From Mangifera indica (Eukaryota; Streptophyta; Magnoliopsida; Sapindales; Anacardiaceae), in contig NC_058143.1 in assembly GCF_011075055.1 (NCBI RefSeq), forward strand, positions 13,159,057 to 13,223,056: a stretch of DNA of 64,000 bases, given 5' to 3'. The first letter of the stretch is position 1. Every line of letters begins with the position of its first letter. The notes below the pieces were generated by a model that was given only the letters and a program-made list of their open reading frames with translations, was not told the DNA's origin and made no database searches. The position numbers and the translations under genes are program-made. Of this stretch, positions 34,714 to 45,355 are shown one piece after another.

Positions 34714-35990
34714 CTTAGAAATTATATTCGAAAATTTGCCAATTTTGCTACAATAAATTAAATAATAGATATTTTTATTTATTTATCTTTATTTATGCCC
34801 TTTTTTATATTCATTTACGTTGATTATATGTTTTGATTTTAGTGAATGCATACAAGGAATATATGTGAAAAGACATGATTTTAAATTGATACCCTAAATT
34901 CATAGTCCATGATCAAGGAAAAGAAGAGGGATACTTCGTTTTTTATATGATTTTAATGTGACCTAAATTTGTATGAAAATTTATTTTTAAGCAAGGGCTT
35001 TGATACATTTCTAGTAATAAAAATGTATTGGAGTTGGACGATACTGGTAATTCCTAATTACGCAATGTAATAGACCATTTATGCAATGCAAAGCATGAAA
35101 AAAAAAATTCCTTAAATATATATTAAACAACAAAAACTTAATATTTCATAATTACAAAAATACACTTCCAATGATAATTGGTAAAAATGTCACAAATGTC
35201 AAATAGGAAATCAACCATATTAAACAAATGAAAAATGATAACATTCAATAGTCCAAATAGTGTATATATAAAGAATATCCGAAGTATCCAAATAAAGTCC
35301 AAAAACAACATAAAGCTAGTCCCCTCATATTTATCATCCATTTCGATGCCACCACCTTAGTGCTTGTCTACAAAACTAAGGAAAAAAGAGTGAATGAAAT
35401 ACACTTAATAAGTAGGAGTTAAGTCTTTTCTACATAATTGAATCTCAAGGATCTCCTTTCCCTATAACATCTAACAGTGGAAGCATTCAATTAATTATCT
35501 TGTCTTTTATTCTTGTTAACTTGTCAAGGTAATGGTAGGGATTTGGCCTCATGGCCAAGTGATTACCCCCTCTCTATCTCAGTTATCACAGTCTATGGTA
35601 TCTATGAACTTGTCCGGTATCTCTATGTAGGTACAGCTCTTTGACTCTATCTCTCTCGTATCACTTCATTGTGGGTATCATCTCCCTATAGATGCATACA
35701 GTAAACAATGCGACCTCTTTACAAGTACAACACCTCTTGAGGTTGTAAAGTATGCAAACTAATTTAAAGTTTTTTTCTTCCTTATCTGCTGATTTTTTTA
35801 TTCCAGCAGTAGTTTTTGCTTCTGTTTGGTTGTTGTTTTGCCCATCAAGCAAATGGTTTCCTGTCCAAACCGAATTTAAACTTGAAGTGTAGACTTTCAA
35901 GTGTACATATACTTGCTGTTGGTTCCCAATTGAAAAAAATCTGACGTTCACACTAAAAAGGGTGATGTATCCATATATGCTCTCATTTTA
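34714..35990. other. Intergenic, no gene recognised
   Basis: A minus-strand frame at 35951-35661 (MNVRFFSIGNQQQ...) is open for 96 codons without known motifs. No other feature is seen. Confidence 0.3.
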
Positions 35991-36029
35991 CTGGTAAACT
36001 ATTTACTAATTGTTGTTCCTTTTTTGAGT

Positions 36030-36123
36030 TCAGAAAGAGAAGTGGAAGAGGAAACCAATAAAACTAATCCGGACATTGCAGCTATGATGGGATTTGGCAG
36101 TTTTCATTTATGGAACAAGTGAT
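36030..36123 (+). pseudogene. Possible SNU23/ZMAT2-like C-terminal exon remnant
   Basis: After an acceptor-like ag, the frame reads EREVEEETNKTNPDIAAMMG, then FGSFHLWNK and a stop. The PDIAAMMGFGxF ending resembles the tail of the U4/U6.U5 tri-snRNP zinc-finger protein SNU23/ZMAT2. Only this short tail is present and no zinc finger is nearby, so the match is tentative. Confidence 0.35.
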
Positions 36124-36224
36124 GATGCTTGAACTTTCCTTTGATATTAGTAAGTTTAACCCATGTAATAGTGTTTCTATTGACTAACAATGCTTTAAAA
36201 GAACAATAAAATTATGAAATTGGT

Positions 36225-36775
36225 TGGAAGCCACCAACTTGGCCGTGGCATTTGCTTAATACTGATGGAGCTTATAAATCTAATACTAGTAGAGCTCATG
36301 CAGGCGGCCTACTTTGTGATCACACGGGTTCATGGTGTGGTGGATTCTCAATGAATATTGGTTGTTGTTCTATATTTCAAACTGAACTATGGGTTGTTTT
36401 AATTGGTCTCAATATGGCTTGGAGGAGGGGTGTGAGTAGTTTATCTGTTGAAATTGATAGTAAAACAATGATAGATATCCTGCAAGACAAAAGAGACTGT
36501 GGGGTAAGAACATATTCTTCAGCTACTAGTATTCGATATTTATTAAATAATAATTGGGAGGTACATTTTTGTCATGTTTACATGAAAGCTAATATGTCTA
36601 CTGATTGACTTGCTAATTTTGCGGTGTCTTTACTTCTGGGGATACATGAACTTACATCTCCACTTAACAGCATTTTGTTTTGGCTTTTGCATGATATTAG
36701 TGGAATCGCTTATCCTCATAGTTGTGTTGTTTAGGTATTTGGGACTTCAACCCCCGTTTGTAACCAAAAAAAAAT
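36225..36775 (+). mobile_element. LINE 3' fragment with RNase H-like domain
   Basis: From about 36225 a frame reads GWKPPTWPWHLLNTDGAYKS, continuing AGGLLCDHTGSWCGGFSMNI and IFQTELWVVLIGLNMAWRRG, then VEIDSKTMIDILQ. This is the RVT_3/RNase H-like domain common at the end of plant non-LTR elements. The first catalytic Asp (NTDGA), the Glu (TELW) and the Asp in EIDSK are present. A stop at 36606 interrupts LANFAV. An A-rich tail near 36765 (aaccaaaaaaaaat) fits a LINE end. The 5' part, including the reverse transcriptase, is missing. Confidence 0.75.
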
Positions 36776-36915
36776 ATTACGTATATAAAAAATGAGATGT
36801 CACTATATTATTAGGTCTTATTTTAATTTTAATTTAAAACTATCCAATCATATATTGACATATCATTGTGTATGTATAAAGTTATGCATATTGTTTATAG
36901 GTATAACACTACTCC
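36776..36915. repeat. AT palindromic MITE family, copy 5
   Basis: Core gtcactatattattaggtct with a mirrored half tccaatcatatattgacata and end tataggtataacactactcc. It directly follows the LINE A-tail. Confidence 0.55.
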
Positions 36916-37099
36916 TAAAAGAATTATAGGTTTTTAGCCTCTTGCAATTTGTAACATTTCATGTGTAGACTACTGTGGTTGCGAGTTTAACATCCACTTT
37001 CTTGGTTGCCGCCATTTGTATAATGTTGGATTTCTTTTGCACTCACCAATAGATGCTCAGCGACAGCCCTTGATGTTTCATTTTTCATATTATAATAAA

Positions 37100-37978
37100 G
37101 GGAATAGGACTATTTCCCACCCATTTTTTACCCCATTCTCAAACTTATACCCACGACTGATCAAAAACCCATTTTTTCACCCATAGGCAAACTTGTGTTA
37201 ATTTTTTTTGTTAAAGATAGGGGTAAAATAGTCATTTTATTGTTTATATTAAAAAGTTATAAAGTTTATTACTTTTCACCTCCCTTAGGTTTTAGAAACT
37301 AACATTTCACCCTTACCTAAAGTTTTTAAACTTTGAAAAGTAACATTTTTACCTCCAAACCTAGGGTTTCTATATTTTTCAAAATGCAGCCGCCCCCAAT
37401 AACTTTCAAAAATAGCAGTTTCACCTTCATTCTTCAACTTTATCTTCCGACATCGTTTGCAGCGTCGTCACTGGCCTCCTCCTTTTCCTGGTACGACGAC
37501 GGTGGTGCGATGAAGAGATAGAGATCTCTTTGTCGCACCACCATGTGACGACTCTTCGTCGCTCCACCCATACGACGAAGGACGACAAAGCGTCGTCCTT
37601 CGTCCGTTCTTTTAGATCTAGACGACGCTTCGTCGTCTAAATCTGGGCGACGAAGGGTTATCTTTCGTGGTCCTTTGTAGTCGGAGATGAGAGATCGGTG
37701 GAATGCGTCAACCGTCGGTGGTGGTCGGAGAAGGAAGCAAACCCTATGGGTGAAATCTAAACTTTTAAACTTTGAGGATGAGTTGAAGTGTTAGTTTTTA
37801 AAACTTGGAGGGAGAAATGGTAAGTTTTAAAGTTTTGAGGTTTATAATTAAAATAATGATTTCACCTCTATCCCTAACTGAAAATTTAGACGCATAAATA
37901 GGAAAAAAGGTTTTTGATCTGTCGTGGGTATAGATTTGAGAATAGGGTAAAAAATGGGTGGGACATAGTCCTTTTCCC
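37100..37978. mobile_element. Mutator-type MITE, copy H (longest)
   Basis: The ends are gggaataggactatttccca and its mirror gggacatagtccttttccc. An exact 9-bp duplication, TATAATAAA, flanks it (37091-37099 and 37979-37987). The centre (about 37490-37690) is packed with GACGAAG/CTTCGTC and GCGTCGTC words that can fold into several small hairpins. The terminal bases differ from the ggccaaa type, so this may be a subfamily. Confidence 0.92.
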
Positions 37979-37987
37979 TATAATAAA

Positions 37988-38329
37988 CCTCTTTAGATAT
38001 CTTTGAATACCATAGAAGCCAATGATCTCATACATTGCAACCCTCTGTGGGTATTAAAAGCAGCCCGGCATGTACAACTTGCATAATATTCTGAATTTTT
38101 TACTTGCGTAAAGCAAAAAACACCCAGAAAATTCTTCGGCAGGAAGGTGAGAAATGGAAAACAGATGGTGTAACCAAGGGATAAAGCATGACACAGTTAA
38201 TATTATTACACAAAATATTTCTGGTATTAAATTTGAAGCTAACCCAATTCATTTTTCATATTATATTTATTTTACACATGTATATTATGTTTTATTTTAC
38301 AAATAAATGATTTTAAAATATTTAAACTA
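37988..38329. other. Intergenic
   Basis: No gene or assigned repeat is seen. Confidence 0.3.
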
Positions 38330-38697
38330 TGATAATCGAATTGTATATTGTATCATATATCAAAAATCTAATTTATCATATCATGTATTATATTGTATGG
38401 TATACCTTTACAAATTTTAAATAATAATATATTAATAAAATAATAATATAATATAATTGACAGGTCATTATTTGAAAAATATCATAAACACGTTTAACAT
38501 TTTAAAATTTTTTATATACACCTCAATACACTATTATTTTCTTTAAAAAAGTGTATTAATTCGTATCAGTAATATGTATCATATCATATGATATATATTG
38601 TATCGTATTAATTCGATACATTTTATAATATATATTATTTTTCATCTATATTATATCATATCGTGTATAATAGGATACTAATAACTATGGTTCATAC
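38330..38697. repeat. AT-rich repeat R, copy 2
   Basis: It shares order and wording with 25930-26310: ataattgacaggtcattatt, then atatcataaacacg, then tgtattaattcgtatcagta, then tgatacattttataatatat. This copy is not inside a recognised gene or element. Confidence 0.7.
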
Positions 38698-39039
38698 TAT
38701 AATTCAAACCGAATTAAACTATATTTTTTTATTTTGGTTTAAAACCTAAAATGATTTGGTTTGATTTGAAAATTTTTAAAATTTTTTTTCAATTTGATTT
38801 GAAAAAACTCTCAAATCGAACCGTATATAATAGTAAGTTTATTGGTAAAGCTAATTTATCTAATGATATGTTTTTGGGGAATTTTTTTATTTTCAATAAC
38901 TTTTGTGCTCTTGTATTGTTATTAAGGAATTGGAGTGAAGTTAATAATTTAACTATTCAAGGGCTTAAGGGAAAACATTAATTTGCTCGATAATAATACC
39001 GTTTTGTAGTTTTCTTTCCCTCCACATTCAAAAACAACA
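38698..39039. other. Upstream region of the PPR gene
   Basis: It begins with an aattcaaaccgaa...gattcggtttga-type repeat. A weak open frame (38751-38981) shows no family features. The PPR promoter should lie here. Confidence 0.35.
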
Positions 39040-40494
39040 ATGAACAGATCTTCCATTGAAATCGAGCGCAGGATCCTGCGCCTTCTTCATGGCCATAAAA
39101 CCCGAACCCAACTCACTCAAATTCACGCTCATTTTCTCTGCCACAACCTTCACCAGTCCAACCAGATCCTATCTCATTTCGTCTCCGTTTGTGGTACCCT
39201 CAACAAGATGACTTATGCAGTTCAAATCTTTAAACGAAGCCAAAACCCCAATATTCTTCTCTTCAATTCCATGATCAAGGCCCATTCACTTAACGGGCCT
39301 TTTGAGGAGTCTCTTAACTTGTTCTCTGTCATGAAAAGCCGTGGCATTTGTCCTGACGAGTATACATTTGCGCCGTTGCTTAAGGCGTGTGTTAGTGTTT
39401 GTGATGTTAGAGTTGGTCAATGTGTTCATGGGGAGGTTATTAGAAGTGGTTTTAAGTGTTTTGGTTCAATAAGGATTGGGATTGTTGAGTTGTATACAAA
39501 GTTTGATAAGATGGGGGATGCTATGAGGACGTTTGAGGAAATGGGTCACAGAGATGTGATTGTCTGGAATTTGATGATTCGAGGGTTTTGTAAAAGAGGA
39601 GATGTTGATATGGGGTTTCATCTTTTCAGGGAGATGAGTGAGAGAAGTATTGTTACCTGGAATTCATTGATTTCTTGTTTAGCACAGAGTGGGAGGGATA
39701 GCGAAGCTTTGAGATTATTTCATGAAATGCGCGATCAAGGATTTGAGTTAGACGAGGCAACTATTGTTAGTGTGTTGCCTGTTTGTGCTCGTTTGGGAGC
39801 TGTTGATGTTGGGGAGTGGAGTCATGCTTATGCTAAATCAAGTGGTCTTTATCGGAATTTCGTTTCAGTTGGAAATGCCTTGGTTGATTTTTATTCGAAG
39901 TGTGGAATTTTGGAGACTGCTGCGAAGATCTTCAGGGAAATCCCTAGAAAAAATGTCATCTCTTGGAATGCCATGATTTCAGGCCTGGCTTTTAATGGAA
40001 GGGGTGATCTCGGCATTGAATTGTTTGAGCAAATGATGATGACAGATGTGAGTCCTAATGCTGCTACTTTTGTGGGTGTTCTAACATGTTGCACTCATGC
40101 TGGGATGGTGGAAAAGGGGCGCGAGTTGTTTGCTGCTATGACAGAACAGCACAATGTAGAGCCAAATCTCGAACATTATGGATGTATGGTTGATGTCCTT
40201 GGACGTAGTGGATGTGTTAGAGATGCCTATGACCTGATTAGAAGCATGAGTATCAAGCCAAATGCTGCTTTATGGGGTGCACTGCTAAGTGCTTGCCGTA
40301 CTCATGGTGATGTAGAACTTGCAGAACATGCTGTTAAAGAGCTTATTAATCTTGAACCATGGAATTCTGGCAATTATGTTTTATTATCGAATATTTATGC
40401 AGAAGAGGGGAAGTGGGATCATGTTGAGAATGTAAGAGTGTTGATGAGAGAAAGGAGTATTAAGAAATCACCAGGCCAGAGTGCTATTAGATAA
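39040..40494 (+). CDS. PLS-class pentatricopeptide repeat protein (At1g09190-like)
   Basis: A single exon encodes 484 residues. The protein is a run of PPR units. Examples are NILLFNSMIKAHSLNGPFEE, VIVWNLMIRGFCKRGDVDMG, IVTWNSLISCLAQSGRDSEA and VISWNAMISGLAFNGRGDLG. They alternate as P, L and S types. An E-like tail follows (LINLEPWNSGNYVLLSNIYA, then KSPGQSAIR). There is no DYW domain. The plan and length agree with Arabidopsis At1g09190 as I remember it. PLS proteins bind RNA in mitochondria or chloroplasts and usually help C-to-U editing. No editing target can be read from the sequence, and the targeting peptide is not obvious. The lack of introns is typical. Confidence 0.93.
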   Translation: MNRSSIEIERRILRLLHGHKTRTQLTQIHAHFLCHNLHQSNQILSHFVSVCGTLNKMTYAVQIFKRSQNPNILLFNSMIKAHSLNGPFEESLNLFSVMKSRGICPDEYTFAPLLKACVSVCDVRVGQCVHGEVIRSGFKCFGSIRIGIVELYTKFDKMGDAMRTFEEMGHRDVIVWNLMIRGFCKRGDVDMGFHLFREMSERSIVTWNSLISCLAQSGRDSEALRLFHEMRDQGFELDEATIVSVLPVCARLGAVDVGEWSHAYAKSSGLYRNFVSVGNALVDFYSKCGILETAAKIFREIPRKNVISWNAMISGLAFNGRGDLGIELFEQMMMTDVSPNAATFVGVLTCCTHAGMVEKGRELFAAMTEQHNVEPNLEHYGCMVDVLGRSGCVRDAYDLIRSMSIKPNAALWGALLSACRTHGDVELAEHAVKELINLEPWNSGNYVLLSNIYAEEGKWDHVENVRVLMRERSIKKSPGQSAIR

Positions 40495-40834
40495 TTACTT
40501 AATACTGGTTCAGTTAAGTAGCGCTTACTGTCTATTCATAGTCGGACCATACAATGTTCCCTCTATAACGAGATTTTGAATTTCCCTGCAGGAGGAAATG
40601 TTTGTCCTGAGGATCTTTAATTCATTTAGAATAGCTATGAGTTGCACTGATAGCCAAGCAAGCTGACTCTCTTGGTAATGTGAAGGGTCAGAATCAATTA
40701 ATTAGCCTTAACTCCAGTGGAGGTCATGGAATTCTTCTTAATCACTGTCTTTTATACCTTAGGCCTTATCATTATACTCAAAGGATACTGCTCTTCAATT
40801 TACAAGCAAGTTGGGAAGAAAACAAGTAGAAGAG
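40495..40834. other. PPR 3' region
   Basis: No additional gene is supported between the PPR stop and the small frame at 40835. Confidence 0.35.
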
Positions 40835-41113
40835 ATGGGAAAAAAGACTACTTGTGGAAGATGCTATGCCCCCAAGTTTTCAAGTGGTTCGACACCCAAG
40901 AAGCAAACAGCTTCAACAACAAAGAAGCAAGCACCTGTGCCAACAGCTTCAACAACAAAGAAGCAAACACCTGTACTGTCAACCATTTCAAAAGCTTGCA
41001 AACCAAAGAACAAATCCTCTGTGTCAATCATTTCAAAGGTTGCAACTGCGAAGATCGGAAAATCATCTGCCAAAATGATTGGTGTGGTAGTGGGCGTTGA
41101 GATTAAGCAGTAA
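40835..41113 (+). CDS. Small Lys/Thr-rich hypothetical protein
   Basis: From the ATG at 40835 the frame runs 92 codons: MGKKTTCGRCYAPKFSSGST, then repeats KKQTASTTKKQAPVPTASTT and KKQTPV, and ends SSAKMIGVVVGVEIKQ. The repeat comes from two near-identical 36-bp DNA units at about 40895-40978. A CGRC motif is near the start. I do not recognise a family. Overlapping frames on both strands are also open because of the repeat, so coding status is doubtful. Confidence 0.3.
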   Translation: MGKKTTCGRCYAPKFSSGSTPKKQTASTTKKQAPVPTASTTKKQTPVLSTISKACKPKNKSSVSIISKVATAKIGKSSAKMIGVVVGVEIKQ

Positions 41114-41617
41114 TGTCGTTTGTTATATGTAATGGAAAGGCGTGTTTATTTTTTTTACATCATAATCTGGTTTTGTTGAAGTCCCCTCATCCTCATGAAA
41201 TGTTGCTATTAGTTCTGTGTTTTAATATATATCTATTTCTTCAACTCTCTCTTGCTTAGAGCATGCTTCCTGACATTGTAAGTTGTCACTGCAAATTAAA
41301 GACATGCATACAGAGATCATAATTCTTTATTCCTAACCAAATAAATGATAATTTAGAAGCCCCAGGAGCAATGGGATAATTGGAACAGTAACAATCGCCC
41401 GCTACAAGGGGTAATGAAGTTAATATGCATAAGAGAGAATGGTTCAAGTTATATGCTTAAATTTAATTAATGGAGACAACCAACTTCATATATGTTGAAT
41501 TATTTAAGTTCATTATAGAACAAGGGATAAATTTGATAGTTCTCATCACAGATGGGCACAAAAGACAGATAAATGATCACAGGACTAAACTCTTAAAAAT
41601 GGTGTTTGGCAAATTAT
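41114..41617. other. Intergenic
   Basis: No gene is seen. A short frame at 41470-41658 runs into the next MITE and is discounted. Confidence 0.3.
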
Positions 41618-41626
41618 TTCTACAAA

Positions 41627-42030
41627 GGCCAAAAGACTTATTCCCACCCAAGGTTTAGTGTATTTCTAACTCTCATCCTATGAAGTTTCAAAAACCTAAA
41701 GACTCACTCATCATTCAATTTTTGTTAAAATTCCCCTATCATTTTAATAATAATATTAAAAAATAATATAATTTATTTTTAAAAATTAATAATTTTATTT
41801 TTGCCTAAAGTTTTTTAGTTTTAAAAAGTTATATTTTCCCCCAAATCTAAGGTTTTTCTTTTCATCTCTTTGACTATCATCTCTATTTTCGGTGACCTCT
41901 TTCTACCCTAAACCATTGACGTATTTCTCTATTATTCCAAGAAAGATTTAAATTCGATGAATCCAGACAATTCGTCTAGACATGTTATCATCTAGAACGA
42001 CGAAGCGATAAAGCGTCGTCTATTTAAAAG
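41627..42030. mobile_element. Mutator-type MITE, copy I (right end lost)
   Basis: The left end is the best match to the family consensus: ggccaaaagacttattccca, then cccaaggtttagtg. It extends through the central gacgaagcg...gcgtcgtc hairpin near 41995-42020. The mirrored right half is absent, so the copy is truncated. Confidence 0.75.
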
Positions 42031-42370
42031 ACCAATGTATTGACTCATTGAACTATATGAATTTTAGGCAGCAAGAAGGTCATAAGTTTAGAGATTCGTT
42101 AATTCATTCATGCACTTTCTATGTGTTCGTTTGAAGGGGCTCAAGCTTTTGAGTGATCTTCTTAATAGCTGACTCTTAGGCTTCTTTGAAAGGCACCCAA
42201 AAATAGATAAAACTTTAAATGAAGCACAATATACATCAACATCTAGGCTGGTATAACTACCCTGCACTTCGTCTGTCTTGTTGCAAACTGTCTAGAATAT
42301 GAATGGTCAACCGTATCACAGTTTGAATTGGTGTCATTATTTGGTGTTATTTAAGTCCCCTCAGTTAATA

Positions 42371-42373
<3 letters not shown>

Positions 42374-42436
<63 letters not shown>
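42374..42436. repeat. (TA)n microsatellite, about 31 units
   Basis: A perfect alternating TA run of about 63 bp. The open frame across it (42299-42490) is an artefact of the repeat. Confidence 0.97.
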
Positions 42437-42439
<3 letters not shown>

Positions 42440-42917
42440 GTTTTCATATGTAAGTTTGAGGAGGAAGAGGTAGGAGTTATCTATATATAGAAAGCGGTTG
42501 CCAAGAGAGGATTAATTTGTGATCTTATGAACTCTTATACTTAATAGAGACAGCTAGTATCTTTCATATTATCAAATATATGATATAAAATCTTATTAGT
42601 TTTCACTATAGAAAGCCAACATAAAGGAGAGCTAGACTGCATGACCAGTGCTCTTAACAAAGGTAATATTGCATATTTTATTTGGAACTAAGAATGTTCA
42701 TGATTTTGTTAAACACACCCATGCATGAAAGAGCGGATTCCGCACCATTGTGAGTGGATTATTTGAAAAAATTCATTGAATCACAAAGATGCAATTGTAT
42801 GCGTCTAGACTTGGTTATGTAGTTGTAAACATACGTATATTCTTCTTTATGCATGCCTACTAAGCTCTAGGGTGGAACTTAGTTAGAAGAGGACCAGCCA
42901 TCTTACGTTACATTTAA

Positions 42918-43100
42918 ATAACAATAAAATTATACGTATCCATTTTAAGTATATAAATTAATACATATTTATATGTGTTATCATATGATTTGATGATTTT
43001 GAATTTAAGATAAAGTAACACTTAATTACGTAATGACATATATAAATATGTATTTATTTATGTACTCAAAGTGAATACGTATAATATTTTTCTTTAATTA
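42918..43100. repeat. AT palindromic MITE family, copy 6
   Basis: Left end caataaaattatacgtatcc, centre tgttatcatatgatttgatg, right end caaagtgaatacgtataata. Both arms are well preserved. Confidence 0.75.
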
Positions 43101-43637
43101 ATTCAAAGGAAATTTTCACATTAGAAGGCCATAAAATCTCATTTCAAAGCACAGCTCAATGACATGTCATTTACCCAAACTAAAAATGGTGTATAGAAGA
43201 TTTTATTAGGAAAAAAGTTCATGATCTTCAGAATTGTGGGTGGATTAATTAAACATGTGTCTGAACTTCAATAATAAATAGAAAAGATGAAGTAGACCAG
43301 AAGTTTTCTTGTTTTTAGAATGCCCGTGTTGCCAGAAGATTTAGGATTGGTAAATAATTTGTGCACCTTCGAGGAACATGCATGGCAATCATTCATCAAT
43401 CCTTAAATGAAGAAGAATACCATTGCCTCTCCTATAGGTACTCAACATTCCCTTCTAATATTATATATCATCAGTTTTGAAGAAAGTTGTCAAGTAATTA
43501 AAGACGCAGATTAAAAAGATGGAGATTTAGAGTTGCTGTGGATGTTAAGGTGAACACTCCAAAGAAAGAAGAAGATGTCAAACCAGAGGTTACAATTGAT
43601 AAAAATATGAATAAATTGATTTAGGATTTCTGGTATA

Positions 43638-44172
43638 TTATTTTATATATAAAAGTTTGTAGAAGGAGACACTTACATATAAGAATGAAAATATATATAA
43701 AGTCCCTACAAGAATTGCAAAGGCGGCATTGAAGATGTTGAAATTGGCAGCTTTCTGTCCACCGTGAGTCACTCCTGGAATATACCTTGCCCAGTTGAAG
43801 TTGCCCCTTTGGGTGGTGTAGCTGCAGCCCATACTGAGAGCTGTTCTGATTTCTCCAACAGTGGCCTTATTGGCGAAGACGAAGCTTGATGATGCTGTAT
43901 CAATACAATTGAGGACAAATTTTGTTTCAGCTAAGCATGGTCCACCACAGAAGGAATCAGTGGCTTCAAAAGGAACATTGAAGTTTCCACTCTCGTTTAA
44001 TCCATATGCCTCATCACAACCACTATAAAACTGTCTCTTCAAATCAAAACCATGTAAAAATTTTAAAAAATGAAAGCAAGAGGGTACCTACTGGTTTTTT
44101 AACTTAAGAAATCGATTGTTCAAACACAACACGGCTTCTGCAACCCGTTCTGCTGGGATGTCATCTGCATAT
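43638..44172 (-). CDS. Partial gene: plant Cys-rich membrane protein (DUF7731-like)
   Basis: Two minus-strand exons are readable. The first (about 44172-44104) follows the acceptor attatgcag and encodes YADDIPAERVAEAVLCLNNR. The second (44034 down to 43638) encodes QFYSGCDEAYGLNESGNFNV, a Cys-rich segment CGGPCLAETKFVLNCIDTAS, GCSYTTQRGNFN and a hydrophobic end FAILVGTLYIFSFLYV. The Cys pattern and C-terminal membrane anchor fit a small plant-specific family that I know only as uncharacterised. The N-terminal exon with the expected signal peptide was not found upstream, so the gene is either partial or has a distant first exon. The frame is kept if the acceptor is the ag at 44036-44035. Confidence 0.5.
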
Positions 44173-44542
44173 CCTGCATAATGTTCATGGATTTATATCT
44201 TTAAAATGACCACGACGAAAAATCAAGAACTGGAAAATGATGAAACAAAGAGGAAAGCATGACCTGGGTAATGAAATGAATGAAATATGAAAGTTTACAT
44301 ATATAATATGAATTCAAGTGAAGGAAACTTGAGAGAGAAGGACAAGTGCGTGCGTTTCATAATGGAAAAATAAAGAAAGCAGTGTGAAATTATGGTTGGT
44401 GTGGAAGTGACCAACTTTGTATTAGCTTGTACTTTCAAATTTGATGTGTTTGGATGATGAAGACCGTCTCTGTCAAATAGATTTTCCTTCTGTAAGTTGT
44501 CGACTGCAAAACCATTTCCGTCAAAAACGAATAAAAATCAAA
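44173..44542. other. Upstream of the partial membrane protein gene
   Basis: No convincing first exon was found. A minus-strand ATG near 44260 opens a short frame (MLSSLFHHFPVLDF) that is not signal-peptide-like. Confidence 0.3.
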
Positions 44543-44615
44543 TGGAGATGCGGGGTATCGATCCCCGTACCTCTCGCATGCTAAGCGAGCGCTCTACCAT
44601 CTGAGCTACATCCCC
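44543..44615 (-). tRNA. tRNA-Ala (anticodon AGC)
   Basis: The 73-nt minus-strand sequence begins GGGGATGTAGCTCAGATGGT and ends GCATCTCCA. All arms of the cloverleaf pair. The acceptor stem is GGGGATG with CATCTCC. The anticodon stem-loop is CTCGC-TTAGCAT-GCGAG, giving AGC (alanine). The T-loop is GGGGATCGATACCCC. No intron is present. A short T-run downstream on the minus strand (tttttat just below 44540) can serve as the RNA polymerase III terminator. Confidence 0.97.
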
Positions 44616-44689
44616 TTTTGGTTTAAGGGATTAATAATATTATAAGTAGTACTTTCCGCGTTTGTTTACCCGACACACACTATAATAAA

Positions 44690-44830
44690 TAGATATATAA
44701 ATAAGAAAAATAATATTTTATACATAAATAATGACATATTATTATTTGATTAAATTATTAAAAATTAAAATCAAAATAATATCAAATCGCATACTAATAC
44801 ATCATTATTTGTACACATAATATTATTGAA
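44690..44830. repeat. AT palindromic MITE family, copy 7
   Basis: It is centred on aataatgacatattattatt and ends gtacacataatattattg. Confidence 0.6.
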
Positions 44831-44984
44831 ATTAGAATGCAAAGCAATAACTTACTCTCATCTCATGTAATGGATTTGCAATGCAAGTCTCAAGAAATAA
44901 AGAAATAAATCACAGAATTTTTATTTCTTTCTTATGGGATAAATAATAATCTCGAAGGAATTAAATGAGACTTTATTATAATAC

Positions 44985-45085
44985 CAATAATACTATATGC
45001 ATAAATAACTATGTATCGTTATGTAATTAAATATTATTTAATCTTTAATTTTTAAATATTTAACACATAATAACACTACTCTTGT
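44985..45085. repeat. AT palindromic MITE family, copy 8 (partial)
   Basis: Left part ataatactatatgcataaat and centre atcgttatgtaattaaatat. The right end is reduced to cacataataacactactc. Confidence 0.45.
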
Positions 45086-45224
45086 AATACTATTTCTAAT
45101 TTGTAGGAAGGTGCTTGTCATTATTAAGTTGAATGTAGATCCTCTTTTAATACCATCCGACCAAATTTTCATTTTCAGATGATATGTCATTTGCATATTT
45201 TCTTTTTCTGAGAAGATCAAATTA

Positions 45225-45355
45225 GGTATCAATAATATTTGTTACTAAATAATTTTGAATTTAGATAAAATAAAACATAATAACACAATAACATATAATC
45301 ATTGATAAACAAATTGATACTCATTATTAAGATACATAACATTACTCTTTATATT
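45225..45355. repeat. AT palindromic MITE family, copy 9 (partial)
   Basis: It contains aaataattttgaatttagat and a right end attaagatacataacattac. The left arm is decayed. Confidence 0.5.

Larger units (their letters stand above)
42031..43637. other. Intergenic with microsatellite and AT MITE
   Basis: Apart from the two repeats listed separately, a coding-like scrap at about 43520-43622 ends in VNTPKKEEDVKPEVTIDKN. It was not recognised. No gene is supported. Confidence 0.35.

Noticed and set aside
35535..35590. tRNA-derived SINE (tggccaagtgattacc resembles an A box)
   Set aside because: No B box at the proper distance and no tRNA-like fold.
42299..42490. Frame encoding an Ile-Tyr repeat
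   Set aside because: It is a translation of the (TA)n microsatellite.
43520..43622. Possible exon VNTPKKEEDVKPEVTIDKN
   Set aside because: Short, low-complexity and without splice or family support.
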